NCBI RefSeq assembly: GCF_021018805.1
Contig: NC_086247.1
Span: 134,891,602 to 134,955,601, forward strand
Origin: Prinia subflava
Lineage: Eukaryota; Chordata; Aves; Passeriformes; Cisticolidae
Reading direction: 5' to 3'
Length of the DNA stretch: 64,000 bases
The notes beneath the pieces are model-generated. The model worked only from the letters and a program-made list of their open reading frames with translations. It searched no databases and had not been told where the DNA came from. This document shows, piece after piece, positions 1 to 15,589 of this stretch; position 1 is the stretch's first letter; each line of letters starts with the position of its first letter. The translations under genes and the position numbers were made by a program.

Positions 1-67
1 ATTCTGCTGAAATGTAATGGCCATCTGATTGGCTGATCCATAATAATTTGCCTCGTGGATGTTTTTT

Positions 68-540
68 CCCTTCCTTCCTTCCTTCCTTCCTTCCTTCCTT
101 CCTTCCTTCCTTCCTTCCTTCCTTCCTTCCTTCCTTCCTTCCTTCCTTCCTTCCTTCCTTCCTTCCTTCCTTCCTTCCTTCCTTCCTTCCTTCCTTCCTT
201 CCTTCCTTCCTTCCTTCCTTCCTTCCTTCCTTCCTTCCGCGCCTTCCTTCCGCGCCTTCCTTCCTTCCTTCCGCGCCTTCCTTCCGCGCCTTCCTTCCGC
301 GCCTTCCTTCCGCGCCTTCCTTCCTTCCGCGCCTTCCTTCCGCGCCTTCCTTCCGCGCCTTCCTTCCTGCCTGCCTTCCTTCCGCACCTTCCTTCCTTCC
401 GCGCCTTCCTTCCGCGCCTTCCTTCCGCGCCTTCCTTCCTGCCTGCCTTCCTTCCGCACCTTCCTTCCTTTCGCGCCTTTCGTGCCTTCTGCGCCTTCTG
501 CGCCCTCCCCTCCCCTCCCCTCCCCTCCCCTCCCCTCCCT
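68..540. repeat. (TTCC)n microsatellite grading into GC-containing minisatellite and (CCCCT)n
   Basis: Bases 68-238 are an almost perfect TTCC tetranucleotide array. From 239 the array is interrupted by CpG-containing variants (ttccgcgcc units), with gcctgcc and gcacc variants further on. A 72-bp higher-order unit is visible: the cctgcctgcc marker occurs at 366 and again at 438. Bases 502-540 are a run of CCCCT units. All three + frames stay open across it only because the repeat lacks stop codons, so the long serine/leucine/proline-rich ORFs are artefacts. The + strand is almost purely pyrimidine in the first part. Confidence 0.97.
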
Positions 541-3224
541 CCTTCCTTCCAGAGAAAGGAAGACTTTTTCTACAACATACAATAGTGCAACAGCAGAGCT
601 TATTCCTGGGTGTGCCATCTGCTTTTTCTCTGGTTGAAATTATTTGTTTTCTTGAATTACAGCCTTACACAGAGAGAGCTTGAGAGATGGCAGCACTTCT
701 TGTTCAGTACTGTCAGTGGTTTGCATCAAATTGAATCCAGTATTTAAAAACAAAATATTCATACAGTTGGATTCATACAGCAAGCAACTCTTACTCCTAA
801 ATCTTGCTTGATAATATCCTCTGTCTCCTAGAGACTTATATTACTTTTCAGTTTCTGTTGAAGAAAAAATGTCACAGGAAAAGGATTATATGTAAAAAGT
901 CCCATGTTTACCTATGTGGTTGTATCATCATAGAATAGTTTAGTCTTTGAATTTGACAAATACTGAACACCAAGTATTTAAAGAAGGCCTAATCTTCGGT
1001 TGTGCTGAGCATTTATGAATAGTGCATTCATTCAGCTTTCCTGAAAAATTCAGTTGTATTCGGAGAAGTATGAGAATATATTCAGTGTCATCAGACAATA
1101 TCCCTTGTGAAAGCTAAGAAATTAATCTCTATAATCAACAATAGGATGGCAACTCAGCATCAAGTATTGCCTGAGGTTAAAAATAGCTTATTTCCCCAAT
1201 AGAAAAGCATTATGAGATGTTCTAATAAGTGTTCCCTTTATACTCACAAAGGTTGCCAACAACAATCCTCATAGCTGGTGCAAAGAATATCTGGAAAAAT
1301 CCTTTGCTTTAATGCTGTACTGTTCCAAAGAAGAAAGGTGCTATTTATTTCATATACAAACAGAATTTGGACAGAATTGCACATCTAGAGATCCAGTGGG
1401 ACATAATGCTCATATCCCCCAAATATCTGAAAACAAAAGAAAAAAGAAAAGCTTTCTTGAAGCAGTAAAGGGTATGTTCTGTGCTTTGTCTGCATGTCCT
1501 TCCTTTCAGTAACGAGCTTCTGTGTCACTAATAGATACTGAAAAGTTTATTTCTTTTCATAATTGTATTTTTATATAATTCTAATTTTCAGCAGAACTCT
1601 AAATCTATGTCATATAACTATTAAAATTATTTCTTAATTGGGTAGTTTACATGCAAATTCAATAAAATTTCTTAAACATTTTTAAGAAATGTTCTTATGT
1701 AGTACATACCTGTTGGAAATGGAATATATTATGAAGCAGGTACAATCAGCCAAAGAATATAAACAGGTCTGACAGAATGAAAACTCATAGGTATCTAATG
1801 ATACCAATAAAATCGTATTTATTAAAGACTCCAAGAATTTAATTTCCATGGTAATGCAAATTAGGAACTATGAAAGCAGTGACTTGGAACAGAAGCTTGG
1901 ATCCTAACCTTACTGGGAGTTCCCAAGCTGCTCACATCAACTTTAGCAGTTAGCTGCATGTGCCTTTTTGTTTCAAACTGTAAATTTACAGATGGGATTA
2001 CAAAAAATTAGGATATGAGAGAGAAATAATTAATAGATACAACTGCATAAAGGCTATGAAGAGGAATTCGGTCTTCCTTCTATCATTCAAGTAGAAGTGA
2101 ATTTGTTTCCTTCCAGAATAGATAAACAATCTAAGAACTTGAATTAAAATATGAAACGGGACTTTTAATACACAAAATTTGGTAGACATAAGTAATTCCT
2201 CACACAGTAGCAAAATCTTGAGCTGATGGCTATAATTTAAGAGTTTGATTTACAATGTGTATGATGAATCTGCTTTAAGCATGGATCAAGATACCATTTA
2301 AAACATTCTTATAAATCTACCAACTAGGCTTAGTGCTAGTGCCTTCTAGTAGTGGAGATGGGGGCTTAGGTACTAGAAATTAAGTGGGGTAGTTTTTTAG
2401 CTATAAAAAAGTTGAAATGCAAAAAAACTTTGCACAATTCTGACTATAGTTTAAATATTATGTGATTATCCAAAACGCACTGTTTGGTAATTACTTGTTA
2501 TTTGTCTCTGGAGCTCTTTCCTTGAGATTTTGTGTCCCTTAAATGTGACCATTATTTACAAAGGACATTTCTTCAGAATGATAAAATGGACTGGGAATAG
2601 ATATATTTTTTTTCAAAACCTTTTCATTTATAGTCCTTCTGTTGTATACATGACAGCAATAACTGCTTCTGTTGGCCATTAAAGGAGGAAAGAATTTGGT
2701 AAAGTGGCTGGCTTTTGTCATCTTCCTGACAGTATAATTTTAATTATGTTTACTTGGATGACTAACCTAGAGCTGGTGAAGCTGTTAGAAGCTGCCTCAG
2801 AATTGTTACTGAGATTTACTGGACATACAAAGTACATCCTGGCATGTAAAGTACAGAAGAAGAAATTGTCAAGGAGAAAATAATCTGATTATATCTCTTA
2901 CAGCTAAAGTGAGATGCATCAGTAATAATGTTAATGTAGGGTCAATCCATCAGAAATAGGCTTTATGGTTGATATGTTTAATCTAGGACATGAATGATGT
3001 CATTAGGTATAAATCCTTGCCACAGATGCCTCCAGCTGAGGATCATGTCAGTTGGAATGGGCTGTGTACAATCTGGGGTTGGGGATGGGAGGGGATGTCA
3101 GGTCTGCATGGCAGCATGGCCTGATTTGAGGGGACTCCCATGTGGCTGACTGGATCCAGGAGCTACAGCAGGAGAGGAATGTCTCCATCACCAGGGTAAT
3201 TACAAATTCTAAGTCCACCTCTTC
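541..3224. other. PLXDC2 intron, no gene seen
   Basis: AT-rich intronic sequence upstream of the first exon in the window. Short ORFs (for example near 1312-1512 and 1998-2213) show no recognisable family. Nothing supported beyond intron; a slightly GC-richer patch lies at about 3040-3180. Confidence 0.7.
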
Positions 3225-3230
3225 AATATT
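3225..3230. repeat. Target-site duplication, left copy (aatatt)
   Basis: The six bases aatatt directly precede the TG start of the left LTR and match the six bases after the right LTR. Confidence 0.93.
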
Positions 3231-4464
3231 TGCCTAGGCTGGGTACGGGTATAAGGTCTCTAAAGATCTCACCACATCTTGATTTCTAAATAAAGTAGTT
3301 TATTTATACAAAAGCACATATCTGAAGGCACGAGAGTTCTAAGAGCGGCCTTATTCTACAACCAGTTACAAACCTAGGCAAAGAAAGTCTAAACAAGACA
3401 ATAACTAAAGCATAGAAATCTTAACACACAGAGTTCTAATGAAACAGCAAACAAAGCACAGAATTCCTAACAAGCAGAACTAGTAAGACTATAAGCAAAG
3501 CACATATCTGACATTACAGCCTCTAGGTAAATCAGCCTCCCATCTGACCCCAAGCAGGATTTTCCAACCGTGGGGTCACAATAACAGAAAGGGAACACAA
3601 GATCACAGATCCCAGACAGGGTCCCGGCCGCGGGGATCACAGTGGCAATGGAGGGGTCCCCAACTTGGCAGAGTTCCCGAAAGCAGGGTCACAGGGACAA
3701 GGAAGGGTCCCGGGGTCCCAAACCCTTGCAGTTGCCGGTTGCAGAGACAGAAACCCTCACAGACTCCCCAGCAGCCCCGAACAGAGTTCCGGGGCAAACG
3801 CCGCAGGGGAAAAGGGAAGGGACGGGATCGCAGGGGCCAGGGAGGATCCCTGGGGTCCCGAACCCTCGCAGGAGGAAGGGACGGGACCCCAGGGCCCAGA
3901 TCCCAGGCTACCTTTAGATGATACCTTTAGAATCCCATTCGGCTCCCTGGCAAGGCTCCTTCCTCAGGCTGCAGGAGGTGGAGGTTGGATCGATAGATCG
4001 GATTGATCAATCAATCCCTCGACCAACTGACCCAGAGGCTTTTTATCCCAAATTGCAAAATGCATATTCATATTTTTTATCTACACACTAACCAATCTAG
4101 GTACAATTCTAAAGTTCGTAAAACTACAAAAATCAGCGTCAAAACCTACGCACATAGCATATCTATTAACGTAAAACTATCTTACTAGCATAAGGTTCTA
4201 CCTTGTTGTACATAAAACTCATACTAAAAATTATAAACAGTATTCTACTCTATTTTTGTTATGTCTGTACTCTATCACTAAGCCTGAAGCTGTGTCCTTC
4301 TACACTGAACTAGGACTTAGGGCATGCAAAGCTTAAAGCTAAGGGTTAGATTTCTACTTTGTGCATTTAAAGCTTTTATATATTCTAATTTTTCTAAAGG
4401 CTTTAATTCTATCTCTGTACTTTTCACTCTCTGTGCAGGATCCATGGAAACATGGACTCCGACA
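3231..4464 (-). repeat. 3' LTR of the provirus (minus orientation)
   Basis: This 1234-bp LTR reads, on the minus strand, from TGTCGGAGTCC at 4464 to CCTAGGCA at 3231. Two TATA-like elements are visible on the minus strand: TATATAAAAG (4382-4373) and GGGATAAAAAGCC (4049-4037). A polyadenylation signal AATAAA lies at 3304-3299 on the minus strand. The 3560-3910 part is GC-rich with repeated GGGTCCC-type half-palindromes. It contains short ORFs that recur identically in the other LTR; these are LTR sequence, not genes. Immediately inward at 4465-4480 is the polypurine tract, which makes this the 3' LTR. Confidence 0.94.
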
Positions 4465-4480
4465 TCTCCCCCTCTTTGTT
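4465..4480 (-). promoter_or_regulatory. Polypurine tract next to the 3' LTR
   Basis: On the minus strand the 16 bases before the 3' LTR read AACAAAGAGGGGGAGA, entirely purine but for one C, followed at once by TGTCGG of U3. This is the expected plus-strand primer site for reverse transcription and fixes the element on the minus strand. Confidence 0.88.
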
Positions 4481-6370
4481 TACACATGTAGACTTTCTTA
4501 ACAACCTTATTAATCATCTATATTAGTTTTAGGTTTGGCTAACTAGGAAAAAAAAATCTGTGCTACTAAAAGCAAGCAAAGCAAGAGGCAAAAGGATAAC
4601 ATACAATTGTTCCCCACATCTACTAACAGAAATTCTACATTACTACAGATTCCCACATTAAATCCCCAAAGTCCAAAGTCTTTTGTGACTGAAGCACACG
4701 ATGGCAGGTGCAAATCAGAATCTCTGCGCAGTTCACGTCTGCCTGCTTGCTCGTCTGTTCATGGAGTGGTCAGCGTGTTTCTGTGCTCGCTGTCTTCTTC
4801 ACATTCTATACTAGAATTCACCTGGGCTCAAATCTGCAGAAACACAAGCAAGCCCTTCGCCCCAGGTTAATAGAGAAAGTGTACCTTCAATTTGTCCTGT
4901 TTCTAGATTTCTAAACTAAAAAAAAACTTTTCCCTGTGTGTACCGGTGTAAAATTGCACTTAAAGAACATCTACTGACTGATGGATATTTTACACTTCTC
5001 CATTCTAATGAGTTGACAGCTCCTATAAATACAGAAAATTGCACCAGCTGGTAGACTGGGCAATATTTATGATTGATGTGAATATTACATAAGTGCACAG
5101 GTACTCTAAACAAATGCATAACTCTGTTAAGTACTGACAGAAATCAGGAAAATTCAGGTACAACAATGAAGAACAGGCATAATTGGTGACTTTTAACAAT
5201 TACATATGTAAAATAAGATAATTACTAATTACTAAAACACTGTGCTTTCATCTCAGAGTCTGCAGACAGCTTTTGGAACCTTTTTTCAGTCTGGATCCAG
5301 ACCACCTTTCCCGGGCAAGATGCTCAGGTCCACCCTGAAAATTGAATCAGCTGTCATTTTACAGGGTCAAATTGTCAAGTCAAAATGACTTGAATTTGTT
5401 TTTTGAAGCAGAAACCATCTGAGCATTTAGCAGAACATCCATCCAGATAGAGTCAGGGCTTGGCCAAGGCTCGGGCTCTAAACTGGAGTGAGGTCCTTTA
5501 ATACATTTCTAAAACAAAGATCCTAACAATAGCAATTATGAAATACTTAAACAATTAAAAAGTAAAGGAAAGATCTTGAAATGACACGTGTCCTTATATA
5601 GTTAGAAGAAGGATACTAAAGCACATCAAAAAGCCTCTGCAAATAAGGAAAATTAACAAATTCACATCAAATAATTAATATATCAACACTAATCATCCTA
5701 GAAAATTGAAATGATACTTTTCTAAACTATCATATACTTATAACTTACAAAAAGGGAAACTTCACTAAAACAGCTTACAACCAACAACAATCCTAATGTG
5801 GCTTTGTGAAATGCAGCTAATGATAAAACCTTTCAAACCTTCCAAACCTTTCATCTTCCTCCATCTACTAATAGGTGTTTTCCAATGTTTCATCATCACT
5901 GTTCCCGTGAAGCATCTTATCTCTAGAACTAATTTAACTTTACAAATAAAATGAGCATATTTTCTTAAAAACAAACAACACTTAATATGAATAAATCTTA
6001 ACAAAACTCATATGCGATAAAAACCTTAATAGGATATAGACTTAATATTATTTAAATCTTATAAAACTTAAACCTACCAAAACTTAAAAATAACTTAAAC
6101 TTAACAGAATTTAAACTTAACCTAACATAATTTAATTGAACAATACTTAACCTATACTTAAACTAAACCACACTGACTATACTTAAACTAAACTATACAA
6201 AAGTTTATCTTAATATTAACAGATTACTAAAATATAACTTAACCCAAACATACATATATAATAAATGACTCTAATTAAAAGTCCATTTCTATTAAATCCA
6301 TTTCTATTCTACTCTCCATTGTGATTGTGCTTCATATGGTAATGTATTTCTGTATTAATTAGAGTACAAG
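4481..6370 (-). other. Unidentified internal provirus sequence in place of pol/env
   Basis: About 1.9 kb between the gag stop and the polypurine tract. Only short ORFs occur (67 codons at 4916-5119 and 79 codons at 5765-6004, both minus). None shows reverse transcriptase, integrase or envelope motifs. Composition is AT-rich, with a cytosine-poor sense strand at 6010-6250. It could be a degraded or deleted pol/env remnant or captured foreign sequence. An 8-bp inverted repeat (tcaagtca/tgacttga, loop aaa) lies at 5375-5393. Confidence 0.6.
6010..6250. repeat. Degenerate CTTAAAC-rich, G-poor tract inside the provirus
   Basis: The + strand has many spaced copies of acttaaac/cttaac/taaacttaa-type words and very few G residues. 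On the proviral sense strand this is T-rich and almost free of C. It looks like a decayed low-complexity array rather than coding sequence. Confidence 0.6.
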
Positions 6371-7480
6371 TTAGATGTTGTACTCTTTGGTGGTGACTGG
6401 TTTCCCTGCAACTGGACTGAAAAAGTCCAGAAGAGATGCTGGACAGAAATTTTCCATATAAAGACAAGCCAGGTCATTGTTACATTGTGTGTCTATGACA
6501 TCTATCAGGTGATCTAAAAACATGAGAAATGTCTCTGATGTTCCCTGCTTTATGTCTGGATAAGTCTCTTTTGCGGTTGTTATTGACTGAGTCAACACCA
6601 GAGCTTCACAAGCAGGATCCCCAGTGTCCCCATGATTTAGTGTCTGTAATAAGTTGACACCCTGTCTGCCATCCCTGACTGACAAAGCCACAAACAGCTC
6701 TTCAGCCAGGGACTCCTGCTGAGTCCCTCTTAGAGGAAGCCTCCATTCAGGCTGAGATGAAGGGTGTTCTATGTTAGAAGTGACTAAATCTGCTTCCCAG
6801 TTTAAGTCTGCTGGATCTAAAATTAATAAATCTGAGTCACTGTCCGAGCAAGTGTTATTTATGTCTGTGTTTTGGTGCATAATAGTCTTATGGTGTCTCT
6901 CACGGATGTCCTGTGTGGTTGTTTTACTTTGGTGCCTGCCCTCCCCTGTTCCCCCCTCTTGTTGCAGCGTTGGTATTGTCCGAGGTCTGTGCAGGATCGG
7001 GGGGGTCAGTGGAGAGTCCGGGCTCCCAGGCACGGGCTCAGGCGCTGAGGGCAGGACGGTGTGGGCTGGCGCAGGCATGACGCCACTCCGCAGCGCTGGT
7101 TCTTTTCCGCGGGCAGTACAAACCGCGTGTTCGTGTGATGGCGGCGTGGGTGCTGGCAGCGGCTCTCGCGGTCGCGCTCCTGGGTGGCGGTGTCCGATGG
7201 GTTGTGACAGGTTAGGTGCAGGGTGTCCCGCGCCGTGGTCGGGCGGCGGCAGCGGCGGCAGCGGCGGCTCCCGTAGGATGAGAGCCACGGCTGCCACCGG
7301 ACCGTGCAGCAGTGTAAAGGACGGCAGGGGTTCGGTTTGTGAACGATCCATGATCCTTGCGGGGGTGGGCTGCGGCGGGACTCCCGAAGAGTTCGGGTTC
7401 TCCCAGCACGGGCTTGTGTGTGGGGGGGTCCCTCCGCAGCCCGGGTCCGCGGCTGGAGCTGGCAGGGGGGCTCTGACCAT
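6371..7480 (-). pseudogene. gag: Retroviral gag remnant with capsid major homology region
   Basis: An open frame of 369 codons on the minus strand. Residues 1-200 are proline- and charge-rich, without a recognisable fold, as in matrix/linker regions. An acidic serine/aspartate patch with a LILDPADLNW block follows near residue 220. Residues 309-330 form a capsid major homology region with pattern Q312-x3-E316-x4-F321-x2-H324-L325; the usual arginine is histidine here. The protein stops about 40 residues after that. There is no CCHC nucleocapsid zinc finger, and no protease or polymerase frame follows, so Gag is C-terminally truncated compared with normal Gag (usually 500-700 residues). The start is uncertain because another frame is open further upstream (ATG at 7731). 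Confidence 0.8.
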
Positions 7481-7731
7481 GCTGCAGTCTGTGTTTGTGC
7501 TCCCGAGCTCGCGGCTGTGTGCGGGGGAGCTGTATCGTCTTCTGTCCCGCGGCTCCCGGGCCGCGGCATGGGCTCGGCAGCGGGGGGAACAAACTCTTGT
7601 TGCTGAGGAACAGACAGAGATTCATCTTTGCCCCCCACCGCCCCTAGAAGCGAATCGCGGTCCCGGGTTACCTCAACAGTTTGCGATGCAGCTTTACTGA
7701 ATAAAGTAAGTTCGAAGTTTGCAATTTCCAT
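7006..7731 (-). pseudogene. Alternative open frame over the gag leader/N-terminus
   Basis: A 241-codon minus-strand frame beginning MEIANFELTL at 7731, about 405 nt inside the 5' LTR. It overlaps the 369-codon gag frame in another phase. Its first 40 residues look more protein-like than its proline/arginine-rich remainder, so it may hold the real gag start followed by a frameshift. Alternatively the GC-rich, stop-poor composition keeps several frames open by chance; a third minus frame (7625-7212) and a plus frame (6771-7700) are also open. I cannot decide between these. Confidence 0.4.
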
Positions 7732-8111
7732 TTGTGATTAGTTAAAAAGTTTTACAGTTTTAAAGTAGCAGTTAAAGTAGCAGTTTTAGAGTAATACCTT
7801 CAAATCCTTTCCAGAAACGTCATAGCCATTATTCAAAATCAGTAACTTTAAACAATCATAGATGTGGTTTTGTTCTTTAGACAAATTATTCCCCATATTT
7901 AGGATTACTCCAGACCGTTATTTCGCTAGTAGGAACGGCAGCTTTTCCAGGGTCCTGGAGAAAGCCTTAGAACACCGCCCTTATCCTTCCTTCGGGATAC
8001 AGATTCTTGCAAAAAAGCCCGCGCGGGGGAATGCTGTTTTCGTCCTAACAGCCGATTCGAGCAGTCGTCTGGAGAGACCTGGCCGTTGCTTATGTATAGC
8101 AATGTACGCCG
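7732..8111 (-). other. Provirus 5' leader region
   Basis: The sequence between the 5' LTR and the first candidate gag ATG on the minus strand. This is where a packaging signal and splice donor would be expected, but I can identify neither with confidence. A short + ORF here (7862-8194) runs into the LTR and is not taken as a gene. Confidence 0.5.
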
Positions 8112-8135
8112 CTCTTAAAACGAGGGGCATCAATT
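8112..8135 (-). other. Expected primer-binding-site region, no tRNA match recognised
   Basis: On the minus strand the bases following the 5' LTR read AATTGATGCCCCTCG. A standard primer binding site starts TGG; the nearest form here is TGA three bases in. I could not match it to a tRNA 3' end. The site may be mutated or offset, or may use a primer I do not recognise. Confidence 0.4.
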
Positions 8136-9371
8136 TGCCTAGGCTGGGTACGGGTATAAGGTCTCTAAAGATCTCACCACATCTTGATTTCTAAATAAAG
8201 TAGTTTATTTATACAAAAGCACATATCTGAAGGCACGAGAGTTCTAAGAGCGGCCTTATTCTACAACCAATTACAAACCTAGGCAAAGAAAGTCTAAACA
8301 AGACAATAACTAAAGCATAGAAATCTTAACACACAGAGTTCTAATGAAACAGCAAACAAAGCACAGAATTCCTAACAAGCAGAACTAGTAAGACTATAAG
8401 CAAAGCACATATCTGACATTACAGCCTCTAGGTAAATCAGCCTCCCATCTGACCCCAAGCAGGATTTTCCAACCGTGGGGTCACAATAACAGAAAGGGAA
8501 CACAAGATCACAGATCCCAGACAGGGTCCCGGCTGCGGGGATCACAGTGGCAATGGAGGGGTCCCCAACTTGGCAGAGTTCCCGAAAGCAGGGTCACAGG
8601 GACAAGGAAGGGTCCCGGGGTCCCAAACCCTTGCAGTTGCCGGTTGCAGAGACAGAAACCCTCACAGACTCCCCAGCAGCCCCGAACAGAGTTCCGGGGC
8701 AAACGCCGCAGGGGAAAAGGGAAGGGACGGGATCGCAGGGGCCAGGGAGGATCCCTGGGGTCCCGAACCCTCGCAGGAGGAAGGGACGGGACCCCAGGGC
8801 CCAGATCCCAGGCTACCTTTAGATGATACCTTTAGAATCCCATTCGGCTCCCTGGCAAGGCTCCTTCCTCAGGCTGCAGGAGGTGGAGGTTGGATCGATA
8901 GATCGGATTGATCAATCAATCCCTCGACCAACTGACCCAGAGGCTTTTTATCCCAAATTGCAAAATGCATATTCATATTTTTTATCTACACACTAACCAA
9001 TCTAGGTACAATTCTAAAGTTCGTAAAACTACAAAAATCAGCGTCAAAACCTACGCACATAGCATATCTATTAACGTAAAACTCTATCTTACTAGCATAA
9101 GGTTCTACCTTGTTGTACATAAAACTCATACTAAAAATTATAAACAGTACTCTACTCTATTTTTGTTATGTCTGTACTCTATCACTAAGCCTGAAGCTGT
9201 GTCCTTCTACACTGAACTAGGACTTAGGGCATGCAAAGCTTAAAGCTAAGGGTTAGATTTCTACTTTGTGCATTTAAAGCTTTTATATATTCTAATTTTT
9301 CTAAAGGCTTTAATTCTATCTCTGTACTTTTCACTCTCTGTGCAGGATCCATGGAAACATGGACTCCGACA
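8136..9371 (-). repeat. 5' LTR of the provirus (minus orientation)
   Basis: This 1236-bp copy is nearly identical to 3231-4464: it differs by three substitutions and an extra ct in the actctatc stretch near 9084. As the upstream LTR on the minus strand it should carry the active promoter. It has the same TATA-like and AATAAA signals (AATAAA on minus at 8209-8204). The gag frame begins about 0.4-0.65 kb further along the minus strand. Confidence 0.94.
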
Positions 9372-9377
9372 AATATT
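9372..9377. repeat. Target-site duplication, right copy (aatatt)
   Basis: The six bases aatatt directly follow the CA end of the right LTR and match 3225-3230. Confidence 0.93.
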
Positions 9378-15379
<6,002 letters not shown>

Positions 15380-15589
15380 TGAGTAAGATGAGAGGAGCTT
15401 CTTGCAGCTATTTAAAATACTTTTTTCCCCTGCTTGTATATGTCAAGAGATAAACAGCAGCATTTATTTAGAAAATTTTCCTGTCCACAAGAAGAAAAAC
15501 AAAATATCAATATGATGAAAAACCTCCAGCAGTTTGAGTTGAACTGTTATAAACCCATCTCACTGTAAGGCTTTACAGCATTGATCCTT

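Larger units (their letters stand above)
3231..9371 (-). mobile_element. Young endogenous retrovirus, gag-only, class II-like, antisense in PLXDC2 intron
   Basis: A complete LTR-to-LTR element of 6141 bp. LTRs at 3231-4464 and 8136-9371 start TG and end CA, and the insertion is bounded by perfect 6-bp duplications (aatatt at 3225-3230 and 9372-9377). A 6-bp duplication is typical of class II (alpha/beta-like, ERVK) elements. Orientation is minus: a purine-rich tract abuts the LTR at 4464 and the gag frame runs on the minus strand. The LTRs differ only at 3365/8270, 3629/8534 and 4243/9150, plus one 2-bp indel near 4179, about 0.24% substitutions, so insertion is recent. Between the LTRs (3671 bp) only a gag remnant is recognisable. 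No protease, reverse transcriptase, integrase or envelope was seen, so the copy cannot encode its own replication machinery. It lies about 1 kb upstream of the exon at 10345. Confidence 0.95.

Noticed and set aside
48..683. Three overlapping 176-211 codon open frames rich in F, L, P and S
   Set aside because: They are translations of a stop-free TTCC microsatellite in all three frames, not proteins.
3642..4006. Glycine/proline/arginine-rich open frames, repeated at 8547-8911
   Set aside because: They lie in the GC-rich part of both LTRs, are the same sequence twice, and run antisense to the provirus. No family is recognisable.
6771..7700. 309-codon plus-strand open frame
   Set aside because: It is the antisense of the GC-rich gag region; composition explains it, and no domain was seen.
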